From Diploscapter coronatus (taxonomy: Eukaryota > Nematoda > Chromadorea > Rhabditida > Rhabditidae), in contig OZ038422.1 in the NCBI GenBank assembly GCA_964036155.1, positions 70,083,201 through 70,147,200 on the forward strand: a stretch of DNA of 64,000 nt, written 5' to 3'. Positions 9,733 through 22,338 of the stretch are shown piece by piece (the stretch's first letter is position 1; each line of letters starts with the position of its first letter). Made by a program: the position numbers and the translations under genes. The notes beneath the pieces were generated by a model, which saw only the letters and a program-made list of their open reading frames with translations, was not told the DNA's origin and made no database searches.

Positions 9733-12607
9733 ATGGATGTGGACGCTGTGATCTTCAACGTGCTCAATTCGGGCATGAAGGACTGCGAATTAACACAGAA
9801 GATCAACGAGAATCTGCTCATGGCGCTCATCGAATTATGCAGGTGAGACAGCACTTAAAGAATTAACTGCCGTGTTCTTATGACTTTTATGGGTCATCTG
9901 GGTATTTTATAGTCTCGTGAAATACGTAATGAGGAACGGAAGGATGAATAGGTCATGCCACAGAGTTTTCATTTCTCACTATTTTTATGATGCTTTTGTC
10001 ACTGTGTCATGAGATTTCTAGATTATATTTCACGAAAAAATACTATATAGTTTGACATGACTTGTCTTGAAAAGTATGGGAGATGGTTGAAATATTTGGT
10101 TATTTGTAAATCGAACGGCATCATAACGTTAGAAATGAGTCAAATGGGATAGAAGAGTATAGGATGCGATATCTTATCTCATACTATCTTATCATGCCAT
10201 GTGTTATGTCATGACGTCTTGGAGTTCACAAATTGGGCAACCTGGCATGTAATTGCATCGTAGCAGACGAAATAGTAAAGGAAAAGATCCTTTTCGCTAG
10301 AAAACTCATTCTATTTGCTTGCAACGATACTACGATGCGACTATTCTTCCAAATTGCTCCGAAATTCTTATACTGAACATAACTTCAGACAAGTACTAGG
10401 CTCGCAAGGAATGTTTATTGAAATGCGTCCTCCTGTCAAAATCTGTGGAGACATTCACGGCCAAGTAATCACACAATCTTCGTGTCTTATAAAACAATTC
10501 CATTACAGTATGCGGATCTGCTTCGGATTTTCGATCGCGGAGGCTTCCCGCCTCTCTCCAACTACTTGTTCTTGGGCGATTATGTCGACAGAGGCCAGCA
10601 GAGTCTAGAAGTCATCACTCTCTTCATTGCATACAAGGTTAGGATGAAAGACTAGTACAGGAAGAATATTTCATTAATTAATTATTGTAAATTCTTGAGA
10701 AGTTCGAAGGGTGAAAAATGTGGAATGTTGGTATAGAAATAGGATGCGTGTATGGCATCAAAATTACCTACCAAATAAGTTAATCATTTTGAACCATATT
10801 GCTCGTGATCTCTATGCTGATATTCTTTATTTTTAAAATTACAAACTTGCCAAATCTTCGAACCCTTAAAGGAGTTAATTTTATCGCTACTATTACAGAA
10901 AAGCTGTTCTTCACAGAAAGTAACGGATAAAATTTGATTATTGCTATTTCAGGTCAAATATCCTGCAAATTTCATCATGCTCAGAGGCAACCATGAGGCA
11001 GAATAACTAAAATTAAATTGATCCTCGTGGTCAATTCACAATTGTTCAGACGATGCAAATCAATAGAGTCTACGGATTCTATGAAGAAGTCGTGAGAAGA
11101 TACAATTCGCCTAGACTCTACGAGCAGTTCCAGGTACATTAGAGTAATGGAGCAATGAAGATCGGCTTGTTTTTAGGAAATGTTCGGTCACATGCCCATT
11201 ACTGCGCTCGTTGGAGGTCGCATTCTCTGCAGTTAGTCTCTAATTAATCATTCTATCTCTAGTGCATCCTCTTTACAGTGCACGGCGGGTTGTCTCCTGA
11301 TGTAAGTAGGGCGTCGTTTACTCTTTGATTTGCAAAATCTGAGTTTGGACTTAGTTTCATCGCAAGGCATAATTAAATAGGAAAACATCAGATTTTTAGC
11401 TTCCCGCTATGCAAATTTTCACCCCCTAATTTCAGCTGAAGAACTTCGACCAGCTGCGCAATCTGGGCAAATACGTCAATCCGCCCAACCCAAATATCAT
11501 CACGGATCTGCTTTGGGTATGTGAAACTATTCGTCGCAATATTTTACGGGAAAATCTAGATAAGCTGTTACAAATCGGTTCACATCCAATAATTTAGGCT
11601 GATCCAGACTTGGGCACTGAAGGATTCGAGGAATCCACTCGAGGAGGTGAAATTTACAAGAATACTTTTCTAACTAAGGAAATGTATAAACAACACAACT
11701 GTTTATTGATTGTGAGCGATTGGAAGATTTAGTTTCGTACACATTTGGAGAGGACGTTGTGATGGAAGCTGTGAAGCGATTGGATATTGATCTCGTTGCA
11801 AGAGCCCATCAAGTCGTACAGGTAAATAGAAACTCCTTCACATCCAATAGATTTCACCGCAAATTTTTTATTTCTGATCACTTTTGCTAATTCACATGAC
11901 GGAGAGTTCTTATGGTTTTCTAGGACGGTTACGAGTTCTTCGCGAACAGACGGATGGTGACCATCTTCAGTGCTCCCCATTACTGCGGTAAGTGAAATCT
12001 TTCATGGAAATCACAATGCAATTTTCTAATTGAAACTATGATGGTAAATAGTTTATTCGTATTTTGGGTTAAACTAATCTAATCCGTTTTTCGTACGGAT
12101 TTTTGCAACAGAATACTAAATTCTGATAGTTTTGTAAAGGATAATTAACAATGGTTGTGTTCGTAATGCGAAAATTATTTGTGCTCTTTAGGTCAATTCG
12201 ACAATGCGGCTGCCTTCATGCAGGTCGATGAGAGTCTCGTCTGCAGTTTCCAGGTAAAACAAACTATTCAACCACAACTGATTAGATTAAAATGATAACA
12301 AGTAAATGAGACGATAACGTGAGGATATAACTAATCTGACAACCTGAAAAGTAGACACAATAGTTGCACCCTTGGATACGAAAATGAATATTTGCCCTAC
12401 CAAATTCTATTTCGCATGCAACAATGTACCTACTTTTCCAAATTGCCGGCTAACCTTTTCTCATTAACTTTATTCTATTTTTAACATCTAACCTGGTTCA
12501 CGATTTTCTCATATCCTTACTTCATCACGTCATTTACTAGTCGACAATTGAAATGATTCCAGATTCTGCGACCGCAGCACGAACAATTGGGGACGGATAA
12601 GAGCTGA
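9733..12607 (+). CDS. PP1-type Ser/Thr protein phosphatase catalytic subunit, divergent
   Basis: Thirteen exons (9733-9842, 10389-10464, 10509-10637, 10953-10997, 11050-11133, 11177-11231, 11279-11301, 11436-11516, 11598-11646, 11733-11821, 11924-11987, 12192-12253, 12563-12607) give 303 aa, the size of a bare PPP catalytic core. The signatures are in order: [53 protein letters not shown] and [14 protein letters not shown]. All metal-binding Asp, His and Asn positions are present. The C-terminus CSFQILRP resembles PP1. Divergent points are TMQ after RGNHE where PP1 has CAS, and SAPHYC where PP1 has SAPNYC. Divergent PP1 paralogues in nematodes are often germline or sperm proteins; that role is inferred. 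The intron after 10997 starts GCAGAA, not GT. Confidence 0.93.
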
Positions 12608-13656
12608 ATGGAGTAATTCAAGTCAGTCCGTCAGCCATCAGCAGGGAACAGAGATCATTCAACTTTCCGTCACAAAACCAATCTCTTCGCTACTTTCCTT
12701 CAGCACATTCATTCTTCGAGGAAATTATCAATGAATTTGCGAAATTTCTGATAGAATGAGACATAAAAATTTGACAAATTATGAAGGATCGCTTTTTGAT
12801 GATAGGATCGTGTGACAATCATTCCACGGAAATGTCAGAAAATGGTCAGACTTCGATGTTCACAGACTACCGATATCATACCGTATCATGATATTCTTCG
12901 TAGTTATAGAGAACTCATCGAGACCTTGATACACATCTCATAGACAGTGACAAACTACTTTATGCATGGAATTACTGTTTTAAAATTCACATGATGGGCA
13001 GGAATGTTGACGGTGCAGTAAGATGGTGCATCAGATCCCAATGAAAATCAACTACACCGTAAACAGCCCTGATGATGAGTTATGCAAGATTTCAGCACAT
13101 GACCTAATTAATTTTCTGAACTGACAAACAACTCTTAACGCAGGTGCAATTTTTAATCATTTGAAATGTCGATCTCCTAATCTCGCACCTTCTGCAACTT
13201 TGATATTATGGACCGCGAGGAAGTAGATTTTGCACGCTCTTTGCAAACCGATTTTGCACGAGTCACGCCTCTTCTTCCCCTCACTCTTTCCTTCTCCGTT
13301 TTCTTTATTATCTCTTTCGTCTCTTCAGGGCGCATGTTACTTCGAGAGGATTGAGCCTAGGGAGGATAGATGCAAAAGTGTGCAATATCTAATTCCTCAC
13401 AGTCCACAATATACAAATTTAATAAAATTTTGCAAGATAGGGCGGAGCATAATTGGAGAGTAAAACTGAAACTACACTAAATTATAAGTTAGGAGAGTAC
13501 TATAAATACAAAGCTGATTGCCTAAGCAACGTCTTGCACTGTTACTCAATCCATTTCAAGTTTTGTCATTTTTGTTTCGAAAGCGCTACCCTTTCTGAAT
13601 CGTAATTTATTGAGATCATTTTTCTCAAATTGCTATTCTACAGATTTATTATTACC
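12608..13656. other. Intergenic, no gene seen
   Basis: Between the phosphatase stop and the receptor ATG. It contains a pyrimidine-rich run at about 13255-13330 and short ORFs without family features. No RNA gene or repeat was recognised. Confidence 0.4.
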
Positions 13657-16264
13657 ATGAGCAATAATTCGAAGAATCAAATATCTTGGTGTGATAAACC
13701 TATGCCTGATGCAAAGGATTATGACTTTTGTGAAGGTGAATTAATTTTTCAGTTTACTTATTCTTACATACTATTCTGCATTGCTTCTTTTTCTTTTATA
13801 AACCTCGGTAACGATTTACTATTTTAGAATTGTTAACATCAGATACATTACCTTACAAATTCCTAATTGCATGGAAAACTATCATACTTCATCCAGATAA
13901 ACTTAGTGCATGTTAGTTAACTATTATATCGATGTTATCTTCAAAAAGTAAATTCATCTATAGGGCTTCAAATTCTGGCCATTTTTTATAGTATCGTATT
14001 AATTCCGATTTTTATCGGCATATTTATGATGTATCGGTTATTTCGAAAGCGTGGAAATTTTTCACAATTCGAAAAATTAATAATCGTCTTACTCATTCTA
14101 AATGTACTCCTTTTTATCTGTTTATTAATATATGTAAGTTTTATATTATTATTTTTTATTATGCAATTTTCAATATATGCATTGAAGCAGGATAATACTT
14201 TAGGTTTTGTCTACTATCTATTACCAAACTTTGGACTTTTGTTGCCAAGATTATAACAAATTCGAGGTAACATAATTTGAAATTTCAGTCACGTGTATCA
14301 GTCAATATTTATCTACAGTTTAAGTGAATCGTTTAAAATATCATCTACGTTTCTACAGAAAAGGTGTCAACATTTTGTGAAATAGTATGGATCGTATTAT
14401 TGTAGTTTTCCATACATTATTTCGCCATAATGTCTCTACTTTTCTGTCGCAACTTTTCCAAATAGCTATAAAATACCACTTTTATTTTTAATTTATTTGA
14501 CATAGAAAGCTGACTTAAATCTAATATAATTAAAATTTGCATTGACAGCTGGCAAATAGAATTTTAGATGTTATTGTCTGATTTATTGTTTATGCTTCAA
14601 GAGACATGGCTAATGATGGCTGTAAGATTCGTTTCGACTGTAGTCACGATATATAGAGCTAGGACATTTTCACTGTTAGAAACTCTTTCACATGCATATG
14701 TCGGTTTCGATACAAAATGATTCAATTTAGTCACCGCAATGAAAAAATAACTCGGCTATTTGCCATTATATTCTGGATATTGGTCGGATTTCATATTATT
14801 TTTGGCTGTATAGCCCAACTAATTTATATTGCAATTAGCTGGTTGAACATTTATCGAATTATTGATCTACGATTATATGCAGCCATTTTGAGCCAATGGC
14901 TTGTAAGTTAAACGAATATTATTAAAGTAAAAATCATTAATGCCAATTATGTAGATCATTTTTAGCATTTTTACATTCTGATAGCTCCAATCATAGCAAG
15001 TTATGCTCAGACGATAATCAGCATTGCCGCGTTTATTTATCTAAGGCGATGTTTTAATTCGTATGGAAATCTGAGCCAGAATGCAAAAAATTTTGAACGA
15101 CGCTTAAATCGATACCTAATGACGCATGTAAGCTAGCCTGGCCAATGTTGCACCATATTATGCTGAAAATGAATATGCATAACGTTTAGATTTTATGCGA
15201 AGTGGTAGTAAACGATTTAAGTATTTTTCAACTATACGGGTTTTGCATTGATTTGGAATATGTAGGTAGGATGTTCTCTTAATCTTTTAACTTCGATATC
15301 TTAAACATCCTGTGCAAAATTAATTATGTTTTCGTTGTAATAGTTCTTTCATATGTAATGAGTCTAGTAAGAAGACGAATCTCTGTATAAAGAGATTCGA
15401 TATATTTTAAAACGTTCTTACTCGAAAGAATGATGGTATTGAAATAACTTTTTTTGAAACAATGAAAATTGTTCACGATTCAACGAAAATAGCATAGATT
15501 AACCAGTTTCATAGCTTCAAAGTTCGAAGTTTGAGAGAACTTACTAGAATATTTTAGATGAATGTTTTATCGATGGATCTTTGTTAAGCAATATGATAAA
15601 TTATATATACGTAAGCATTATTCATAACAAATTTTCATATTAAATAACAAAAGAAATGGAAAGACCTGTTTTACCAACATATATCCTGAAAATATGCGCT
15701 GAGAAATCCTAAAGGAACGTTCTAAATAATGAATCCTTTGATCTTATCATTATTTACATAAACGATAATTATTTTTGCGTCGAATAGAAGGCACATGAAT
15801 GTTACTTTGAATTTTTGAGAATAGAACTAGGATAATCATGCTTCAAGGAACCAAAATACCCCTTTCGCGATATGTGCTTAGAAAGAGCAACTGTAAAACT
15901 AAGAATTGTTTTCTGAATAAACCTTGAGCAGTATACTTTGCTAACATAATAAATGGATCCACACTAGAATAAGTTTAATTTTCTACCAAGAAAGTATTAA
16001 AAAAACTTTCAGGCAATTTCTACCATTATTTCCCTAAATGGACCATTCCTCCAAATAATTACCCTGTTTTTCTTAGTGAGAGGATTGATCAAGGTAGTTT
16101 ATGTGCATACGCATTTAAAAGAAAAAGGTTAATTTTAGAAGAGCAACACTACTACATCATCGACTAACAAAGAATCAGTCAAAGTTATTAAAGTTACATC
16201 TCATGGTTCGAAGCAACTGCCCTCAAATAGTGTTTTATTATCATCACAAGCGCCAACAAACTGA
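13657..16264 (+). CDS. Seven-TM chemoreceptor, SRA/SRAB-like
   Basis: Eight exons (13657-13735, 13828-13911, 13964-14133, 14568-14674, 14731-14902, 14966-15127, 16013-16093, 16139-16264) join in frame to 326 aa. The short N-terminus has Cys residues (WCDKPMPDAKDYDFCE), followed by TM1 (ILAIFYSIVLIPIFIGIFMM), a FEK motif opening TM2, and further hydrophobic exons (LFAIIFWILVGFHIIFGC; YILIAPIIASYAQTIISIAA; ISLNGPFLQIITLFFL). The Ser/Thr-rich tail is KSNTTTSSTNKESVK and onward. The N-terminal Cys pair and FEK motif resemble SRA-superfamily receptors. The paralogue at 45952-48849 has the same exon plan and intron phases. Assignment to SRA rather than another nematode 7TM family is tentative. Intron 7 is long (885 bp). 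Confidence 0.85.
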
Positions 16265-18127
16265 TCTGAAATTGTGGTAAAATGTGAAGACGTTCTATAT
16301 GTATAGGCAAAGTTTATACAGCTTACGACTGCTTAGTTTTTTTCTTAATTGAACTGATTTATTCGTTTTACTTTGTTAATTCAAATGCATTCCGAAAATT
16401 TGTCTAATTTGTCGAATGTTCAAAATATTGCTTATTCATTCTGTTCGAAGATAGCTGATATCAGAATGTAGCATCTTGTCTTATAAGATAAAATCCATAC
16501 ATTACTGGTGTCAGAATGCAGTCTACGTACACCAGTTATCCTATTAAATTGCCTTGTGACAAGGTATTACTTTGAGTGAAGAAACTCCATCGGAAAACAA
16601 GCTAGTCTTAATAGACTAATGTATCCATATTCTGATCATTAGCCGATTTCGATAATACTTTATACCGGATTCCGATTTTGGATCCAGAAAAGATCTGCAA
16701 CTAATAATGTAGGGCTTCATTTTTGCGAAATTAACGTACATTTATTTGCACAAATTAAGCCAAAAACTATGTCGCTCCTTTGTTAGCCCTCACAATCAGG
16801 ATTCCTGGATCACACTCAAATCCGATGATAATCGCATCCAATTTTAATCTTCTATCATTTTAAAATCGATATTGTCTTAGGAAGAGTCGTTCATCAGCCA
16901 TAAATCATATGGTAATTTCAACCGTTAATAATAGAGCCAACAAACTAAACGTTTCCTTTTTTGAAAAATTTAGAGTTTTTAACATTTGCGAAATCGATTT
17001 TTGAATTTTAATGTTATTTTAAAAAAATTATTATCTCATTTTATTCTCTTTGAATAATTTACAGATAATTTGAAATATCTCAGTATTGTATGTAGATAGA
17101 GTCAACTCTCCTGAAATACACTTAATCGAAAATAAATGGCGTCATTCATTATGAATTTTAATTTTATCATTTTTAAATCATTTAATAATTTTCGAACATT
17201 GGAAATAAATATGCTGCTATTTTCGTGATTAGATTCTGTAATCAACAGCAAATTTTAATAATCAAACTTCAAATGTTCAATTAAAATCACCTGTTTTGGT
17301 GATATTGATACGAAATCTAGTCTTGATTAACGGAAAGTCATTAAAAATCAGACTCTTTGATAATAATCTAGTGAAGTTGGATAACTCGGAAATATTGCAA
17401 CTTTTTATAGAATAGAGTAAAATCACAACTATTCACTACTATAATCACTATTTTTTCTTATCAAGGATCGATATTTCAATGAAACAAGTGTCAAATAACC
17501 TTGTGGTGCCTTACTTGAATTTCAGGCTTTCAAGATGCTATCGTTGAGAATCCGTCGTAAATTTTCTGGATTTTGATCTCAAAATGTTCAGAAAAATCAA
17601 ATACACATTCTGCCTGATGAGTGTGAATGAGCGAGCACCGGTACGCTCAAGCGAACGATTTTAAATTTTCATTGTATGTTTTAACCGGCTCAAATCAGGC
17701 TTCAGGAGCATGTTCCTGAAGCAACAATTTTTCTTATATCAAATAATGGAAAAAGAAAAATAAGAAAAAATCGCTTCGCGAAAATTCTTAAAATTTTGAA
17801 GAAAAATCGCTCTTTGACTTTAATTTCAGAGTGGGTGGGATTTGCGCTCTCTACCCATGTGTACCATTTGTGAACCCGATTAGTTACCAAATAGTTGTTG
17901 AAGCGAGAATCTACAACATTGCACTTGGTTCCATACTTTGACCGCTACTGTACAGTTAGAAAGTAATACCGAGTTAGGGAGAAAATTATTTATTTAGCTA
18001 AAGATATTGTTTATTGAATTAAAATTGCAACTTGAGAATAAATTAGATGCTACCCGTTTTTCCTAGCAAAGTTCCCGTTCACTTGGATAATTGCATCATC
18101 TCATCAATTTATCTGCCAATTGCTTCT
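16265..18127. other. AT-rich intergenic stretch with one dispersed repeat
   Basis: No gene seen. The right part contains the repeat copy at 17465-17885; the remainder is AT-rich without recognisable features. Confidence 0.45.
17465..17885. repeat. Dispersed repeat, copy 1
   Basis: This copy matches 42525-42935 in direct orientation. Shared landmarks in order are GTGTCAAATA, GAGCGAG, AACGATTT, GGAGCATGTTCC and CTCTTTGACTTTA, then GCGCTCTCTA versus GCGCCCTCTA. The ORF at 17702-17890 on the minus strand belongs to the repeat. Confidence 0.7.
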
Positions 18128-18930
18128 TCATTCCTCTTCGTCTTCTTCTCCATTCGTTTTCCTTCTCTCTGCGAATTCCATCGAAACTGAAAAGAAAGCG
18201 ACGTCGACGAGTACTTCAAAGAAAACTATTCAATATACCCTGTTGATAGATCTGAGGATATTTGGTAGCGAGAGTCGATTTGAAGTACCGAATCTTGCGG
18301 AATATCAATTCGAGGTCGGACTTCATCTTAAAAATTTGGAATATTTTCTAAAAATTTTCTTAAGCGAGAAGTAAAGATTTGATAATTAATCTAACAAAAG
18401 TAAAAATTATCAAGCACGCGTGCTTTATCTGAGATTTAATTCTAAATATATTTTAGTAAAAAAACAATAGCGTGTCTAATTCAAATAACAACCTGCAGAA
18501 TCATTTCCTTATGCCCGTTCGCATCCTTCAGTGCCTTTTCCAATCTTCTTCTGCTCAATTCGGTGCATGTCGTCAGCATTTCATTCGATTTTTCAAATCG
18601 GCGAAGACTGAAAGTTGTAAAAGTTGAAACAAAATCGCTACCTATTTTTTTTTTTTTAAATTGCACTAATTGCGATTTTCTTTATACTTTTCAAATTTAT
18701 TGTTAGTTGAAATACCATTTTAATAACACCCAATGTTCCATTTATGATGTGCAATGTGCAATAGAAATAAAGAAATATTCTCACCTTTCCTTCTGGGTAT
18801 TGATTATCTTCTGGACAGTGTCATTGTCGACCTGCGAGGCCAGGCCATCGACCAAGTGCTGTTCTGTTTGGAAGTCCGACTCCAGGGAACTTTCCCGATC
18901 GCTACGAAAGAAGGGATTTGTCGATGACAT
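18128..18930 (-). CDS. kxd1: KxDL motif protein, BORC complex subunit (KXD1)
   Basis: Four exons (18930-18785, 18607-18493, 18326-18239, 18186-18128) give 135 aa. After an acidic start ([20 protein letters not shown]), the conserved helical domain runs [15 protein letters not shown], then [20 protein letters not shown], then the KxDL signature itself as [19 protein letters not shown]. Human KXD1 has FEKTNEMLLNFNNLS and KRDLDSIFRRIR at the same places. KXD1 is part of BORC on lysosomal membranes, which recruits ARL-8 and moves lysosomes and synaptic vesicle precursors by kinesin. The acidic end EEDEEE is short compared with the human tail. Confidence 0.93.
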
Positions 18931-20867
18931 GTGATAGACCTAAATTTGATGACAAACAATGATAAAAATAAAATGAAGAATAAAAAATAACGAGACCATT
19001 CGAATTGGTTCTAGATAACAAAAAAGAGTCATTACGTTCACAACTAGTTCCCTACGTCTTTTTCTCTACCTTCTCATGCCTCTCATCGATTCTCCCGGTC
19101 TTTTCCTTCCAAATATCGATCGCTTTTTCTCCTTTCAAAATACGAAGCCACATGCTCATTCTTGCAATAGAAAATCTAAATTTTCGTGTTAGGTTTCGAT
19201 TTTCTCTTACAGCCTTATGAACTTTATGCCCTCGTAGTGCCCTGTGATTACGTTCGAAGAAAAGAGATACCTGCAAAAATGGAGAGAAAATGAATGCGTG
19301 AAAACGAGGAATTATCTCGCTCAATCGCCAAAATCTGCGCGATTGCACGGATATACACAACGGCGCAGCAAGACGAAGCTAAAGCCTAGCCATAAAGAAC
19401 ATAAGGCCGTGCTATTCAGCTTTCTATTGATATAATCAGTATTTTCTTTTATCATTTCGCCCCTTTGAATGTGCTATTTGTTCCTTTCGTAAATGATATA
19501 GCATTTGTGTTTCTCTCCAGTGTAATTCATTTATCGATTTCTTCTCCTACATCTTTCATTTATTCATTTCAATTCCTTTAGTTTATGTAATTCCAAATTT
19601 ATCACTAAAGAATAGCTAAAACTTATGACGAGCCCTATAATTTCCTAAATTTTATATTTTTTTCAGCATCTTTAGTTTCCTTCGAATTATTTATTATCTA
19701 GCTAAAACTCCATGTTTATTCTCAGCTTGTGCGATATATCCTGCAATACTCAGAAAATACCTCTTATTTCTTTTGAGAAATATTATTTGGAGCCATCGAT
19801 CAATAATAATCAAAAATCTCTAGTTATCTATAAGCTGCTCAAAAATTTTACATAGAACTTCCTTCTTATCAGTTATCTTCTTAACATATTACTAGTAGCA
19901 TTCTGATAAATATAAGAGGAAAAACTGCAAGCAGCACCATTTTATGGCTATATAAAAACGAATTTTCGAATGTTAAAGAGTCTGACTAATATTTAGACAG
20001 ATAGATAAAATGTTGATCATAAAATCGCGTTTGAGAACGAATCGTCATATTTTGAAATAGCAAGTTGAATAGTTTAAATAAAATCTTTCTGCTCCAAATA
20101 TTAGGTCATTGAAAACGCTTTGATAAATTCTAGTATGAACTAAAAATTGCAAATGTTAAATATTTTAAAATATCATTTTGATAATTTATTTTATCAGCGC
20201 GTAATAAATACATTGACAAACAAAAGCTTGCTAAGGCATAGAATCTTTGCATTTATGGTTCAATCATTTTCTTTAATATGATCATTGTGGAATTTGACAT
20301 TAGCATAATTTAAGGACAAGAATCGCGTTGATAAGCCAAATTTCAGACGAATTTGCTAAATATTATTAAGCTTATAAAGAATAATTAAAATTATGATCGT
20401 TTCTGAGCTTTTACCAACTATTATATGGAAGAAATTGGCTTCAAAAATTAGTCGACTTTATCTAATGAATAGGTTTCTGACTTTTTAAACAAAGAATTTT
20501 CTGAAAGCTATCTGATTTTAGATTTATTTTTCAAGAGATCTTATCTTGCACTCAGGTCAGACCTTTGCTTCACTTTCATCTTATTCATTCATTCATTTTC
20601 ACCCGTCCTGTGTTCTCTCCCTAGAATCCCCAAGTGAATATGCTAAATAGCATTTTGGGATAATTTTCTTTGTATAAATAGATAATTGGGAATGTTGATA
20701 AGGCTTCTGAGAATAAACTAATTTTAAAAAACCCGTCACCCAAAATGAACACGTTTTTGTAAACGAAATATTGCTTGTGCGCGGGTATTTTAGCCTCGTT
20801 TTTTGCACAGGACTTTCATCGGGCTTATCGTCGAACTAGATGGTGCTATATGAGACATATTGGGGTT

Positions 20868-20960
20868 TAAGGGCACTTCCTTCCCAAATTTTTGGTTTCA
20901 AACTACCACGTTTCTACCAAAAATGCAATTTTGTAAGGGACAGCTTGGGAGCTCTACTTT
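20868..20960. repeat. Dispersed repeat, copy A
   Basis: This stretch matches the reverse complement of about 25330-25410. Shared words are TTGGTTTCA, ACTACCAC and TTCTACCAAAA, then GCAATTTTGTAAGGG versus GCATTTTGCAAGGG. It is too diverged for its ends to be set. Confidence 0.7.
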
Positions 20961-22079
20961 TCTATCCTTCTTTCATCTGCTCTTTATTTATCTCACAGAA
21001 TCCTACCCAAGCCTAGACGAACACTTTCGTAATTCTTCCTTCTCTTTTATGCGTCATATTACATGTTGGCACCTTTTGAAAAACACATGTTCTTAATTTT
21101 AGTAATTTCTATCCAACAAAATTGTCTTTTCCGAAACTTCAAATGAACTAAATTGCGATAATTCCGTTTCATATAACTGATTTTATTCTTTATAATTTTA
21201 GAGTATATGCTCTACGAAAGTTTATGATTATTAAATTATCTTTCCTTGACTTATAACTCGTTTAATTTCACTTTATGCTCTGCAATAGTTAAATTTAAAC
21301 TAAAATGTAGGAAAACTATTTGAAAGCCTGTTAGATCTAAACTAGGTCTAAGCGATAATTGCAGCATATTCTGCATTCTTTGCACCAATTACAATGCCTA
21401 CATTCTCTTGACCTGCATAGGCTATTGATGCTAAAGACTATCGATTGATTATTTATGCGGAACTATTTACACATCACTACTTCTCTTCTCATTTCTAATT
21501 TATCACGAAATTAATATATTCATCAAGCTGTTAGATCGAGACTTTACCATTCAGTATCGCATTATAAATATTTGACATTCTATGCCAAGATTTCGAAAAT
21601 TTCAGTCTTGATTTCTCATCGCTTTTCTTGTGAAATTTCATCGAAAGAAATGCAAGATGGCATTTTCCTTCTATACTTTTCAATATATGTATTGAACTCT
21701 AACATCTTCATTTTTCTGAAATAGTGACCTTCATTTTGTGGTTCAACTATATGCGCAATTGCCCATCACTTCTGAAGCAGATGAATTATTCAATTGTTTA
21801 CCCAAAATGAAATATCTAACGGAAATTATATCCAGTATAAGCTATTTAATAGCGAAGATATAAATCGTAAACAGTCTAGGGCTGATCAAATTTCCTCTTC
21901 TTTCTACCCCTAAAATGCAAAATCTCTACGTGGAATCTGCTTTGTCCTTTAATTATAACTTTCTCTTGCGATTCCCCTTTCATATTTCGAAAATTTTTAA
22001 AACAATTTTATTAATTAAATTAATGAAAAAGCAGATTAGTTAAAGGGAAAGTTCAAGAATATCATTCCATATTTTACAA

Positions 22080-22185
22080 CAGGGCTGGACGAAAGTTTCG
22101 ATTTTGGCTTAGGATTTTCCCCAAGTCTAAAATCATTTTCGGTTTTTTTTTTATTTTTAAAAATTTTTACTTTCGTCCAGCCCTG
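22080..22185. mobile_element. Small hAT-like MITE
   Basis: A 106-bp element with perfect termini CAGGGCTGGACGAAAGT and its reverse complement. CAGGG...CCCTG ends are typical of hAT elements. The flanking 8-mers TTTTACAA and TTTCGCAA agree at six of eight positions, consistent with an aged 8-bp target duplication. Confidence 0.75.
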
Positions 22186-22338
22186 TTTCGCAATTTTTCG
22201 TTATATGCAATCACATGAAATGTTCTATTGACAGTGACATTTATTTATCAGCTGTCAATAAATATCCCGTTTCTATTGATATCATTTTTTATCGTTCATG
22301 CATTCACAAACGTCTTTCAGCTGTTGGCTTCATCCGGC

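Larger units (their letters stand above)
18931..22338. other. Long AT-rich intergenic stretch
   Basis: No convincing gene. The ORFs at 19005-19435 overlap on both strands and have no flanking splice logic. The region holds a dispersed repeat copy (20868-20960) and a small hAT-like element (22080-22185). Confidence 0.45.

Noticed and set aside
19005..19435. ORFs up to 102 aa on both strands upstream of kxd1
   Set aside because: No recognisable domain and mutually overlapping; probably chance ORFs.
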